Source of the DNA: Zygaena filipendulae
Lineage: Eukaryota > Arthropoda > Insecta > Lepidoptera > Zygaenidae
Length of the DNA stretch: 64,000 nt
Reading direction: 5' to 3'
NCBI GenBank assembly: GCA_907165275.2
Contig: OU015672.1
Span: 1,098,501 to 1,162,500 of the forward strand
The notes under the pieces are model-generated. The model was not told where the DNA came from. It worked only from the letters and a program-made list of their open reading frames with translations, and made no database searches. Both the position numbers and the translations under genes were made by a program. Positions 34,816 to 46,870 of this stretch are shown here, piece by piece (within the stretch, counting starts at the first letter, position 1; each line of letters opens with the position of its first letter).

Positions 34816-34847
34816 ACTGCTTTACAATTCATTTTTATAGTATAATA

Positions 34848-34980
34848 CTAGCTGTGCCCCGCGGTTTCACCCGGGGGAATTCCAGGATAAAAATTACCCT
34901 ATGTACCCCTGACAACGTGCATGCCGAATTTAATCCAAATCCGTTCAACCGTTTTTGCGTATAAAGATAATAATATAATA
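34848..34980 (-). mobile_element. Family A copy with internal deletion
   Basis: CTAGCTGTGCCCCGCGGTTT joined to GGGGGAATTCCAGGATAA; the usual middle is missing. Confidence 0.65.
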
Positions 34981-35424
34981 TAGAATAAGATAATATCTTT
35001 AAAGTTGTAGGCCAATTTGCGTGTATTTATCGCCTTAATAGAAATTGTTAATTATACGGTATATTACTTAACGCTTGTCATTGCTCCTCTATTATGCATA
35101 CATGAATTAGTACTGTTACCAACAGTAATATGTATGTTGATTCGCATTTTATTTATAGCAATAAAAAGGTACATCTGTGAATATTTAAATTGATTTTGTT
35201 TGGTTGATTAACAATGTGAAAGGCAAAATACCTTATAATTTCTTCAATAACCAGATATTATCTGTTTATAGTTTAAATCAGTAGCTGTTGAGATATGCGT
35301 TATGTCGAAAAAAGTTGAAAAACACGTTTTAAACGTAATTATTTAATAATAATCCCGTAGATTCATTATGATTCGGTATGATTGTTTCCAGGGAATGAAA
35401 AACAAAATTCCTCCATCTTGCCGT

Positions 35425-36292
35425 ATTTTTTAATTTTCAATTTACCTAATAAAAAAATAACATTGAGTTGAAATTTCGCGTGATGTCACTACCGTGCAAT
35501 TTGTACGGAGCTTGTACCGGTTAATGACGCCACCTTAAACTTACCGCCGCACTCAGAGTCGACTTTAATGATAACTTAGTTAAGTATAGATTTTTAAAAC
35601 AAAACTGCCGCAATCAGACAAGTTTAATAAATTAATGTTAATTTGCATTTAACTAATTTACCGCCGCACTCAGAGTCGACTTTAATGATTACTTAGTTAA
35701 GTATACATTTTTTAAACAAAACTGCCGCAATCTGAGACGTTCAGTAAATTAATGTTTTTTGCATTTAATGAGATGTAACTTAGTTAGTTAAATGCCAATT
35801 AACATTAATTTATTAAACTATGTAGTCGGATTGCGGCAGTTTTGTTTTAAAAATCTATACTTAACTAAGTAATTATTAAAGTCGACTCTGAGTGCGGCGG
35901 TAAGTTACATTTCATTAAATGCCAATTAACATTAATTTACTGAAGGTCTCCGACTGCGGCAGTTTTGTTTTAAAAAACTATACTTAACTAAGTAATCATT
36001 AAAGTCGACTCTGAGTGCGGCGGTAAGTCACATCTTATTTTTATTATATTATTTATTTATTAAACTTGTCTGAATGCGGCAGTTTTGTTTTAAAAATCTA
36101 TACTTAACTAAGTAATCATTAAAGTCGACTCTGAGTGCGGCGTTTAATTAGTTAAATGCCAATTAACATTAATTTATTAAACATGTCTGATTGCGGCAGT
36201 TTTGTTTTAAAAATCTATACTTAACTAAGTAATCATTAAAGTCGACTCTGAGTGCGGCGGTGAGTTTCATAAGTCGTCAACATCCCTATTGT
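35425..36292. mobile_element. Family B copy 10 split by a family D array
   Basis: The left part to about 35535 holds TTGAGTTGAAATTTCGCGTG; the right terminus GTCGTCAACATCCCTATT resumes at 36272. The family D array 35541-36262 fills the core. Confidence 0.6.
35541..36262. repeat. Family D array: two forward then four inverted units
   Basis: Units of about 115-120 bp run from CCGCCGCACTCAGAGTCGAC to a GCCGCAATC / TTAATGTTAATTGGC half. Forward starts near 35541 and 35658; inverted ends near 35905, 36027, 36143 and 36262 (GTCGACTCTGAGTGCGGCGG). Successive insertion into, or duplication of, one hairpin element fits. Confidence 0.85.
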
Positions 36293-36424
36293 AGAAGTCG
36301 GCAGGGGGAAAATTTAAATACTGATACTATAAGTGTCATGTTTTCTATTAGTATTTCCTTATTTCAGGGAATTCTAGCATTATGTCATGGCAACACTGTT
36401 ATTTAGTCGGTACCCTCATTCCCA

Positions 36425-36660
36425 TTTGATAAATTAAAGTAGTGTACGCCCACAATTGTTGGTGGGGTTGTGGGTATAAATACTAGTGTCAGCACAGAAG
36501 AGCTTCATTCTAGTTACTCTGCTCGACTTAAGTGGTCATAATAAGTATTCTATTTCTATTGTATATATAGTATATGTGCGGTTGTAATAAGTAGCTATAA
36601 TAGTGAGAATACAAGTATAGTTAACTAGAGGACCTCTTTTCTTTACATAAGCGTGTTATT
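36425..36660 (+). other. Possible solo LTR or promoter-bearing repeat
   Basis: TGGGTATAAATACTAGTGTC gives a TATA box at 36474, followed about 30 bases later by GAGCTTCATTCTAGTTACTC. This resembles the U3/R part of an insect LTR. No target duplication or TG..CA boundary could be fixed. Confidence 0.3.
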
Positions 36661-36929
36661 AGATTTTTCCAACTTGCCAAACTTTTCGCTGACTGTACGC
36701 GGTGTCGACACGTAATATTGTGCGTGTTTGCGGTTGCGTGTACCTACACGTGTCACGTGTCGTGTCACGAGCCCCGTGTTCAAGTCGATCACATAGCTCT
36801 CACAATATGGGCTCCGTTACAGAAACGCGCGTAATCCTGGGGCCTTATTCTCTATGACCAACAACATTCCAAATGTGCCATAATATGTCAAAATATTAGA
36901 AATTAATATTCTTTATGCCACAAAGATAC

Positions 36930-37560
36930 AATGTAATAGTACATTGTTATCCTAGGGGTGAAAGTAACTTATTTAGTCCCGAGACGGGGTTTGGCGCCCG
37001 AGCGTATCGAGGGCGCCTATAGATCGAGGGACTAAATAAGTCTTTCTCCCGAGGGTAACACTGTGCTTTTCATTACGAATGCAAGGAAAGTCAAAATAAA
37101 AATAGGAATTAGCTAAAGAAAAAATGAGTGAAGATCGGATAGTCGCTTGACACTTTCCCACCTATTTCTTTTTCTTTGGCCAGCTAGCTATTCAGCTAGT
37201 ATTTTTTATTTACATTGTGGCGACCTAAAAAAATATTATCTTTAATTATTAAGTATTAATTAAAGAAAATAAAAAAATATAAATAGGAATTAGCTTAAGA
37301 AAAAGTGAGTGAATTTTATTTTAATTAATACCTACTTAAACTTTACGTTATTTCAATTTTACATCGCGCTGGCTGTATAGAAAGTTGAAACATGGTTCAA
37401 TAGAAATGTGAAAATAGACCTAGTTTTTTTTTAATAATTTGACAGTTGTCAGTTGAAAGCGATTCTCCCTAGGGCTGAAAAGGGTTACTTTCAACCCGCT
37501 TCTCAGGCAACTTCAGACCTACTTTCCGAGTATGAGTAATGAAAATATATTTTTTGTAGT
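36930..37560 (+). repeat. Family H dispersed repeat, copy 2
   Basis: Same blocks as 14940-15300 in reverse, with an extra ~270 bp in the middle and a small hairpin TTTGGCGCCC / GGGCGCCTAT at 36990-37020. Confidence 0.65.
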
Positions 37561-37659
37561 GAAAGTTCTTTGAGCAGGAGAGAAATGCAGTTCAAGCGGC
37601 GCCTTATCAAGACACGACGCGTTATGGTCATAGTGAATAAGGGCCCTGAACTAAAATTG

Positions 37660-37983
37660 TAAATGCGAAAGTGAGTTTGTTAGTTTGTTTGTTACGCTTT
37701 CACGGCTAAACGGCTCAAACGATCACCACGAAATTTTGCATAAGTACACGTTGTCAGGGGTACAGAGAAGGACATAGGCTACCTACTTTTTATCCCGGAA
37801 TTGCCACGGGAATTTCAAAATTAACCCGGAAGAAACTACATTAAATTTTGCATAGACACTACCTACACGTTGCCAAGGGTAGGTACAGAAAAAAAAAAAG
37901 AGTAGTACCTAAGTACTTTTATCTCGGAATACCCGCGGGATCTCCGAAACTAACGCGGGTGAAACCGCGGGGAACAGCTAGTA
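37660..37983 (+). mobile_element. Family A, two copies overlapping
   Basis: First block CCACGGGAATTTC at about 37805, second CCCGCGGGATCTCCGAAACT at about 37930, final GGGGAACAGCTAGT. Confidence 0.65.
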
Positions 37984-38414
37984 TTATAAATAAAATGTTT
38001 TTTTTTTGTTGTTGTCGATTTTGTCGCGTTCATTATTTATGCAACAATCTTTTAGCAGCCATCTTGTTTACCCGGAGCAAGATATTTAGCACGGAGAGCC
38101 GCGTTTTAAATTGTGGAACAAACCAACATAGTCATTGGATTCATTCAAAGAAACAGAAGATACTGATGAGTATTCTCAATGACAGACATGTAATAAACTC
38201 AGACGAAATAAAAACTTCGTCTGAGGTAATAAAGATATAGTTAACGAATAGTTAACGAAGAAGAAGAAAAAGAAATGAATTTGGATTTCTTTCAAATTGT
38301 TTACCTATACTTCCAAGTCGAAGAAATTGTTATTTCGTGTGTTTTTAATCTCACATTGTTATTTTTAAATATTTTTGTTATAATTGCACTATTGCTTATC
38401 TTTATTTCCAACTA

Positions 38415-38560
38415 TCTGTCACCCGCGTTAATTTCGGAGTTCCCGCTGGAATTCCGGGATAAAAAGTAGCCTAAGTTACTCCTCATAACATTATAGCTAT
38501 CTGCGAGTGAAAGTCAACAAACAGACCGACAGACGGACAGAGAAAAATTTAAAAAATTGG
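38415..38560 (-). mobile_element. Family A variant copy
   Basis: CACCCGCGTTAATTTCGGAG to GACAGACGGACAGAGAAAAA. Confidence 0.55.
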
Positions 38561-38714
38561 TTTCTTGACTGTACTTTCGTATGCAGTGAAAAGCTGTTAA
38601 TTTGAAATTACAAACAGACACTTTAATTTTATTTATTTGTACAACACAACATTAATGCTAGGCAACTGATAACTTTATTTACCATAATTTGTCAAGTGGT
38701 TACAAGTGGTTTCG

Positions 38715-38775
38715 AATCTAACTGCTACGCCAAGTGTCGCGGGTTCGAATCTGCGGCAGGGTAAAGGTTGATTTA
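38715..38775 (+). other. tRNA-derived SINE remnant
   Basis: TCGCGGGTTCGAATCTGCGG with a partly matching upstream TTTCGAATCTAACTG; the anticodon arm is not recognisable as a tRNA. Confidence 0.35.
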
Positions 38776-39469
38776 TTTTAACTGACTAATCTTAATATGT
38801 TAGTATTTAAAAAAAATCATGTTACAATATTTGTTAATGTAATCGTTATTCAAGGATTTTTCAAAGTTTAAACTCTATTCTTTCATTAGAAAGACGAGGG
38901 GAAAAATTGCACACGAGCGAAAACTCAGGAAAGTATAGTATTAATAAATGGGCAAAGTTTACTACTTAATTAATTTGAACACAACTTTTATACGTAATCA
39001 AGTGAGCTAATGATGGCAACACACGCCTGGCAACATTTTATCGTTCAACAATTTAACAGACGAAGTTGCCAGGTTTTAACACCGGCCATCAAACTAGCAA
39101 GATATGGGAGATGGCAGTAAACACAAAGTTTTATGCGGTGCCCATAAAACTTTAGTCGTGTGTAGGTACCTATAATAACGTGGATTTTCTACAAAATATA
39201 TAATATGTAAGTAGATACCTACAGTGAGCGAAAAGTGAACTTATTATAATAAAGTTAATTGAGTACCGCCTAAAGTGACCCTAGATGGAAATAACAGTCT
39301 GTTCTACGCCTAGTAATGTTCTTCCAAGTATTTCTACTAGCAGAACTACCAATAGAACTAGATGGAAGGGGAAATAGCATTTTCTAAGTTCCCACAAGAA
39401 TTCTGGTACAACAAGTATCCTAAGTATGTCCTTTTCGGTACCCCTGAGGTGTATCCATAATTTATACGG

Positions 39470-39520
39470 TTTCCCTCACGATAATTTCGGAGATACCCCG
39501 GGAATTCCGGGACAAAAAGT
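39470..39520 (-). mobile_element. Family A fragment
   Basis: CTCACGATAATTTCGGAG and GGGAATTCCGGGACAAAA. Confidence 0.45.
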
Positions 39521-40194
39521 CTGAGACTGTGGCGACCCCTACGCCACAATCACGAACTACAACGAAGCGACGAGTACTGGCCATATGGAAGTCCTGAATC
39601 GTGCTAACGAAATTTTCACACTGCATTGCATATTATCTAGATACGATCTCCTACGATCTACAGGAGCCGTGGTTCCCCGGGCATACTACCAGGGGTCGCC
39701 ACAGTACACTATGTACCTTTTTTGTATCTTTTTGTAACTCCTTTTCTTTCTTCTTCTTCTTTCTTCTTCTATTATCTTTTTTGTACTCCTGACTTTTTAG
39801 ATATAATTGTTCATAGCTGTTATCACTAGTTCCACTCTTGTAATGGCCGTACACAAAACCATTATAAGTAGGTACTACTGAAGCGTTCCTGTCCGCTACC
39901 GCTTGTGGGCCCGCACCGCCGTCCGCTGCGTCTATGCGTGCACCGCTACCGTCGCGTACCTACACGCTACTTTTACCGGAAACAGAATATGGCAGACGTT
40001 ACCTACGAGTACGATGACAAGCAGAGGCACGACGTCGCGTTTTCTGTTACTTTTGTAATGACTAATGACGCTAGGAAAAACGCATCCACACTTCCTAATC
40101 CACATTAACATTACACGGAGAAAAGATTTGATTTATTGTTTGTACTTAATGGATAAATTAAAAAAACTACTTTACCTATTTTAAAAATACTTTC

Positions 40195-40400
40195 ACGCAG
40201 GATACTTTACTAGCGAAATCAACGCGAGTAAAAATTAAAATCGCGGGGAACAGCCATCCTAACCTCTGTTATAAATGCGAAAGTTTGTTTGTGTGTTTGT
40301 TAAGCTTTTTCGCCTTAAATATAGCATACCGTCACGTTGTCAGGGATACAGAAAAGAATATAGGGTATTTTTTATCTCGAACTCTTCGTCGCTGCCCCCC
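40195..40400 (+). mobile_element. Family A, 3' tip then a 5' half
   Basis: 3' tip ends GGGGAACAGCC at 40256; a new head starts CTCTGTTATAAATGCG at 40265. Confidence 0.5.
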
Positions 40401-40411
40401 CCCCCCCCCCC
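40395..40411. repeat. Poly-C run, 17 bases
   Basis: Uninterrupted C run in AT-rich sequence. Confidence 0.9.
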
Positions 40412-40469
40412 GATCACCTGATCCAAGACCTAACTCACTTGTGTAACTACCTACACAACAAAATTAAAC

Positions 40470-40721
40470 GGACGCAGATAAGCAATAACATGTTAACCCA
40501 CAAAATTAAGTTATTGATTCAGAACGATTTATTGAGAGTTAGGGAACGTTTTTTAATTAAGTATGTAAAAAAAAAAACAAAATCCTTATTACATTGCTTA
40601 AATATGTAATTAAATATTGAACATAAAAAATGTTGATACAAAATGGCGCTCCTACTTTTAAAACACGATTTAATCAAAATTTTTCCAGTGCGGGTTAATA
40701 CACTATTGCTTATCTATGTCC
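40470..40721 (+). mobile_element. Family C element, complete
   Basis: GGACGCAGATAAGCAATAAC to TTGCTTATCTATGTCC; flanks AAAC / AAAT do not match exactly. Confidence 0.75.
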
Positions 40722-40769
40722 AAATAGCTGCTCCCCCTGAACGTCATAGGATACTTTTAATGTCGGAAC

Positions 40770-40895
40770 TCTGGCCGGAATACATAAAAATATTGCGGGT
40801 GAACAGCTATTAAGTTAATTTAGGTGTTGAAACTTGAAATAGGATACGTACGTACTCGGGAATTCCGAAATTACGCGGCTAAAACCGCGGGAGGG
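40770..40895 (+). mobile_element. Family A remnants
   Basis: GCGGGTGAACAGCTA at 40796 and a second CCGCGGGAGGGATCAG end. Confidence 0.4.
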
Positions 40896-41336
40896 ATCAG
40901 TATGGGTAATAAAAAAAACTGGTTGGTCATGGAAATAGGTTAAAATATCCTCTTTTTTCAAATAAGGGAAAACTTAACCCCTAAGATGAACCCGTGAAAT
41001 GTGAGTGAAACCATGGTAAATAGTTATACCTAATAGATAATAAGCCATTGTTCTTTAAAATACAATAACTTTACGTAACGGCTGTAGTAAACTAAACTGA
41101 CAGAACCAATGCAAAAAGATACGTATACATTCGAACAATAAAGTGTCTGCGAAATAATCCGATTGAACCTTGTGTTTGTTATTAATGTGGGAGATCTGAG
41201 GCAGTGTAGTGTAGTGTGGGCTTTCAGACATGATAATACATATGCCAGTAACGTATGTAACTTAGATTGAAGAAAGAAAAAGGTTGAAATGGTTTAATAA
41301 ACCCAAATAAAACGTTTTATGAGGAAACTGAACTCA

Positions 41337-41415
41337 TCATCTAGGACCAAGTTCTTGTCAAGACCAATCAAACGAGCCCCAACCTCGATGGGGTTGCGTC
41401 GTTTTACAGAATGCC
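41337..41415 (-). repeat. Dispersed repeat, inverted partner of 27765-27840
   Basis: CATCTAGGACCAAGTTCTTG, AACCTCGATGGGGTTGCGTC. Confidence 0.6.
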
Positions 41416-41739
41416 CCTACCTTGGAGTAACATAAAGACTTTGTTAATTTCATTTAAGTCGGATATCAGGACTTGATGACTGAACGCAGATGAGTGCCCC
41501 AGTCCAACGCAAAACCATCTATCTAGACACGCCGGGTGCGTGTTGTGACGCCCTATGAGGCTCAAAAACTTATTTATATTCGAAAAAAAGCATTTTAAAG
41601 ATATATGTATAAAGTATTATAAGTTAAAACACTATAAAATTAAGTTGAAATGTATTTAAAAGCTATTAAAAAGCATTGCGAGTTAATACACTCATAATCT
41701 AAACTGTGTATGGATATTGATGTGTAATTTATAAACTAA

Positions 41740-43560
41740 ACTCGACTCGACTTGTACCCCCCAACCCCCCGCATACCCCTCTCAAATAGGGCGTGAGCGC
41801 ACCGCCAGTATCCACGCGGGCGGCTGAGACGTGAAGTGGCATCGGCGCGGCGAGCGGGCGAGCGAGTCGCAGGCGACGCGGCGCGTTTACAACGCGTCGC
41901 GTATACAACATTTAATGTTGTTAAACGAGTTTAGTTTTGTGGTAGCTCGTATACAGATATTGTATTATTATACAAATCTAAATAATTATATTGGAGACTC
42001 ACATGAAGGTCTAGGTGAAATGTCCGCCGACCACTGATCACACAAAAGATGATGAAGTTGGGAGTTCGAACGAGCTTACGCACTTAGTGACTTTGTCGCT
42101 CTGTACGAAAGCCTTGTCAACGCGCTCGACGTCCGTTAGGATATCTTGTGCGAAGACAAATATTATTATGAGGAAGGTTTTCGGTGTGTATGGATTGTAA
42201 TTTTATTGTTATTAATTATAATTCATCACATCTTATCGGCTCGATGCAAACGTGTATTTTCAATTTATTGGAATTTACAACGACGATGAACTCTAATCCT
42301 GAGCGGTTAGACGTCGCGCGTCGCGAGCGTAAGATAATGTGGAAAGGTAAAAATCCGCGCCTCGAGTTGTCTTCGCCGTGACGGGTTTCGTTGTGCACGT
42401 ATTGTATCTTGTCTGTTGAATAACTACGCCTTCCGTGTTATTCAAAAACTATCAACGAATATGCGGCTGACTGGAGACGCGGGATCGCTTCCTACACCAA
42501 GGGAGTGTTGAACGCTCTTCTTTCAGATAAACCTTTCTTTTTATTACAAACATAACAACTATAGTCAATGCGCTTTGTGACTTTGTTACGTTGTGCAGAG
42601 ACTAGGGGATCGGCTGTGAACGACCTAGTCGTTAACGCTTGATCTCGGTAAACCGTTGTGTTTTTCAACACGACTTGTTTATCAAAACGAATGAGTGCCA
42701 AGTGGGTGTTGTATGAGGACGAGTTGTGATCCAATCAATTGGGCTTCGGCCTTAGCTACGTGTAGCTACTATAACACAAAATGACCGACTGAAGTTATGA
42801 TGTCCGGCGAGACTGGTCTCATATACTTATATTTGAATTATTGGGATGGTGTTGAGGTCGCGGTACTATTCGCATTATGGCCTCGGTCTTCGGGCTGACA
42901 CGTACCCAGGGGTCTCGGCACCGCCGAATTATGACCTCCAACGATTGCTGCTGATACGGGACGTACAGTCTCATATAGCTGATTCATCCTCTAACGGATG
43001 TCGGTTATGCATATTTGGAGAACTCTCTACCTTGTGCAACACAGGTGGGGGGGGGTGGTAACTGCTTATGAGCAGGTGGATGACCATCACCGTGGATAGC
43101 GCAGGACGGGGCTATTCCACCTCTCGCTATATAATAAACTTGTTATGTAGTGAGAGCCAATGTAAATATTCCTATTGGAATATCAAGTTGATTATAATAA
43201 ACATCGTATGGGAGGTGTTCTATGAGCATCATATTCCTATCTCAGAATCCGAACACTACTAGCGTCGATAGACGTAAGTTAGTGATTATGTGTACCACTG
43301 TAATAAGGATACCGTCTTTGGAGTCTCTCTGCTTCCGGGCTAACAACACTAATAACGCACAGACGTTAAATAAACGTACAGTGTAGTCTCGCACTTAAAA
43401 ATAGAACCGTTCGTGTAGAGCGAGTTCATATAAGGAACGAATGTCACCCAACTCAAACGCAGTTGGGTGTACTAAATATAAATATTTCTTACAGAAATAT
43501 TATGCACAAATATTAAAATAAAATGTCAAATTAATTGATGGTTGTTTTATTCAATTAATA
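41740..43560. other. 1.8 kb unclassified block without family A-D repeats
   Basis: GC-richer and CpG-richer than its flanks, no convincing ORF, and none of the repeats that fill the neighbouring sequence. It begins with C-runs (41755-41780) and has several paired words (e.g. TAGTGACTTTGTCGCTCTGT at 42085 and TTTGTGACTTTGTTACGTTG at 42569). It ends near TATTAAAATAAAATG at 43512. It could be an LTR-type element lacking genes, or unique intron sequence. Confidence 0.3.
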
Positions 43561-43828
43561 CCTAAGTCCAACCTCGACCCATTATAATAATGCGGATAGG
43601 ATGGTGACGGAATCGAATCTCAACCTAAAAGAACTGGAGTCATTTAAAACACAACGTAAAACTGGGTCTAACTATTAGACGAAATTGGCCAAAATTTTCA
43701 ACATCAAAATGTTCAACATCTTTGATGTTGTTCATAAATTGATGAAGGAGGGTGAAAGTTACAGTGTCAAGCCAAGTTCAAGCTAACAGAACTGGCGAGC
43801 AGCACGAACCATTTGGAGCCACTTTTCA

Positions 43829-43852
43829 CCCCCCCCCCCCCCCCCCCCCCCC
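43829..43852. repeat. Poly-C run, 24 bases
   Basis: Uninterrupted C run after CACTTTTCA. Confidence 0.9.
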
Positions 43853-43984
43853 ATAATTCAAAAACTATTTAATATAAAGACGTCAAATTTGGCTCATGTA
43901 TTAAGACTCGCGAGATAAATATGTGCTCCAAATTTCATAAGCACACCTCAAACGGTTATTTAGATATTAACGTCCAAAAATCGT

Positions 43985-44095
43985 GATTTTTATCACTGAC
44001 TGACCTATTTCACAGTTTTACTTTGATAATATCATTAAAAAGAAAAATATACATACAGCCGAATGCAGAACCTCCTCTTTTTTGGAAGTCGGTTA
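43985..44095 (+). repeat. Family I dispersed repeat, 3' part
   Basis: Ends AGAACCTCCTCTTTTTTGG then AAGTCGGTTA. Confidence 0.55.
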
Positions 44096-44544
44096 AAAAT
44101 AACGCGACTACTTCCTGTGTATACCCGACTTTATAGTCAGGTTTCCTTAAAAAAAGGAAATTACAATCGATGAAAATTCTGCAGCTTTTAAATTAGTTCA
44201 GAGAACGTGCTTTCCCTGTGGTTGCCACAGATATGTATAAAATAGACTTCGCAAGTCACTCCAAGTGGTAGTAATTGACCTCTGTTTTGCTTATTCCACG
44301 CGTTTACGATGCAAATCCTTCGTTAAAAAACACATAAGTGATATGTACAATTATTGTAAATAATTTGACCAAATAATTGAATACCTTTACAAGTAGGTAA
44401 GAGTTTTGTTTCAGAAAAATTGACGATTGTAAGATTCTTAATAGGGTGAATAATTAAAAGCTGTGTAGTGGAAAGTTTTGATTTCAGGGCCATTATTGCG
44501 AAATTATGATACGCTTCCACTTATATAGTTTTATGAACTTGCTA

Positions 44545-44895
44545 TTTCTGATGTCATCGATGTCTGTGGTCGGCTTAAAAAGAGTAACTAATAATAAATT
44601 AAAAACGAACACCGTAAGTACGTTTTATAGCGCATAAAGCTACGTAAAACTCTACCCAGTTTATGAAATCTGGAAATTGTAGAGACCAGAACGTTTTAAG
44701 TATAATTACATCATCATTCAGACGGAATTGTGGCAATTTTATGAGCTAGTGTGATCTATTGTAATTAATGTCTGTGGTTGGTTTAAAAGAGTGGGTAGAA
44801 GAGTAAAAATTAAAACAAAAACCGAACAACTGTTGGTAGTTGTTTTTATAGCGCATACTCTACCTCCTCTATGAAATCTAAAGAGGTCTGTAGAT
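44545..44895. repeat. Diverged tandem duplication, ~220 bp spacing
   Basis: ATGTCTGTGGTCGGCTTAAA (44560) and ATGTCTGTGGTTGGTTTAAA (44769); TTTTATAGCGCATAAAG and TTTTATAGCGCATACTC; TATGAAATCT in both. Confidence 0.6.
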
Positions 44896-45057
44896 TGACA
44901 AATATTTCTTGGCGCCAATCAGATATAGCCACAAATATAATTGAATACCTAACCCAACAACTACAGCTTCTTGCATAGGTAGGTAGATAATTTTCGTACT
45001 TCCAAATTCACTGACCAACAGCTATAATGCAAAGCTTAGGAAATCCTGCAAAAAGTC

Positions 45058-45477
45058 CTAGGTCCGTATTCCAAAAGGTTACTCAAGTCATGAATCTAGT
45101 TTTAAAACTAATTTCAAGTAAAGCTTTAATTTTAGAACCTTACTTGAAACGAGATTCATCAATCAACAATCAGCTGAGTTTTCCTTATTCTAGAACGACG
45201 CTTGAGTACTAATCTATACTCAAGCAAAGATTTGATCTTTGTTTACGTCTGTCATGTCAAGACCACTCAACCAATCAGAGTTCAAAATCTCTTCTCAAGA
45301 CTAGTTTCAATTGATTAGAACCAATCAGAGTTCAGAATCTCTACTAAAGACTAGTTTCAAGTGATTAGAACTTAAAACGCATTCTATAATAAGATGTACG
45401 CTTGAGTTATGATTTGAGCTTAAAACTAATCTCAAGAGAAACGTGATCTGAGTCACCTTCTGGAATACGGACCCTAG
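45058..45477. mobile_element. Inverted-repeat element with GGTCCGTATTCC ends
   Basis: CTAGGTCCGTATTCCAAAAG at the left, CTGGAATACGGACCCTAG at the right. The interior holds two tandem ~48 bp units (CAATCAGAGTTCA... at about 45273 and 45321) and several TAGTTTTAAAACTAATTTCA-like words. Confidence 0.7.
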
Positions 45478-45727
45478 TTTTCCACCATTCACTAACATAC
45501 TGTAGAAACTCATTTCGCTGAATACTGGCCACACTCAGTGTGAGTCTTCTGTGTGCATCCTGCCGCTACGTAAACCTAATACCGCTAAGTAAAGGAAGCC
45601 TGACCTAAGCTCGTTGCATTAATAGTTTACACCGCTTTAAACAGCACCAAAGCACAATTTAGTAGAAAATAACTTTTCGACTACGATAAGTAGAGGTACC
45701 TCATACATAACTAACTAATCCCAACTA

Positions 45728-46002
45728 TTATTATAAATGCGAAAATAAGTTTGTTTGTTTGTTACGCTTTCACGTCTCAACGGCTCAACGGATCACCATA
45801 AAATTTTGCATACACGTTTTCGGGGATACAGAAAAAGATATAGGGTACTTTTTATCCCGGAATTCCCGCGGGAATTCCGAAATTAACGCGGGTGAACCCG
45901 CATCGTTGTCAAGGGTACGGAAAGGGACATAGTGTGCTTTTTGTTCCAGAATTACTGCGGGAACTCCGAAATTAACGCGGGCACTGCGGGGAACAGCTAA
46001 AT
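45728..46002 (+). mobile_element. Family A, full copy plus duplicated 3' half
   Basis: Two CCGAAATTAACGCGG blocks (45880 and 45968); ends GGGGAACAGCTA. Confidence 0.7.
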
Positions 46003-46184
46003 ACAAATAATATTACGTCAACAACACCATTGCTGAAATAAAAAATAAGCTCTGGAATTTTCATGCATAATTATAAAGTTCAATAATTATTAAATAATTA
46101 TCTGGGGTGGAAATCTTACACACACATACATGTTATTAGTACGTCTACGTACTTACAAGAACAAACGTGGACCGCGTAGAGTAG

Positions 46185-46318
46185 GGATGCCACCCGTACT
46201 ATATTATATAGTATCGTACTATATTCAGTCAATTGTGCTATATATTATAGAAAAATAATATAGTACAAAAAACACTATATTTTTATATCTAATTCACCTG
46301 TGACTGGTCTGGAACGCA
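46185..46318 (-). mobile_element. Family G hAT-type element, truncated
   Basis: TAGGGATGCCACCCGTACTA then ATATAGTA-rich sequence to GACTGGTCTGGAACGC, the inverted complement of one end of 13625-14025. Confidence 0.6.
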
Positions 46319-46870
46319 CCCCTATATGTGTGTCTTTTTCGTTTACTAATTACTTGTCACCCTGTATAGACAGACGATAGACTAATAGAATGGAATGAAA
46401 TGGAATAGGATGGATCGGAAGTCTTGAGTGTCGTGCAACACTCGGATAGAACGAAGTTTCTGCAGTTTGTAGTTTCCGACAGATAAAAAACCAATAAGCA
46501 ACCAATAATAATCGTTCCAAAAATCATTAACCAGTATAAGAAAAAAAGAAAAGAAAACGAGTTTATTGGTCCCCATTTAAAAGGTACAAAATAAGAGACA
46601 GAAAAAATAGAAAATCGCGTTAAGTAAGCGCGCACCTATGACGCCGTAACGCAAAATTTCTTTCACGCATCCAAGCCTAGCCCCCCCATCCATACCGTGC
46701 GACAAATAACTTCGTTCTATAAACAAAATATGCCAAAATATGTTCACAAAATCTTGTTTAATTTAAATTACATCTATACACATAAATAAAATTAAAGTGT
46801 CTGTTTGTAATTCCAAATTAACAGCCTTTCACTATGAAATTTTATACGTAGCTTACATAAAAAAAAAAAC

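Noticed and set aside
37848..38240. 130-codon plus-strand frame
   Set aside because: Starts inside a family A repeat and continues into AT-rich sequence that shares words with 14130-14310; not a gene.
38735..38760. tRNA gene
   Set aside because: Only a B-box-like motif; no A box, acceptor stem or anticodon loop can be drawn.
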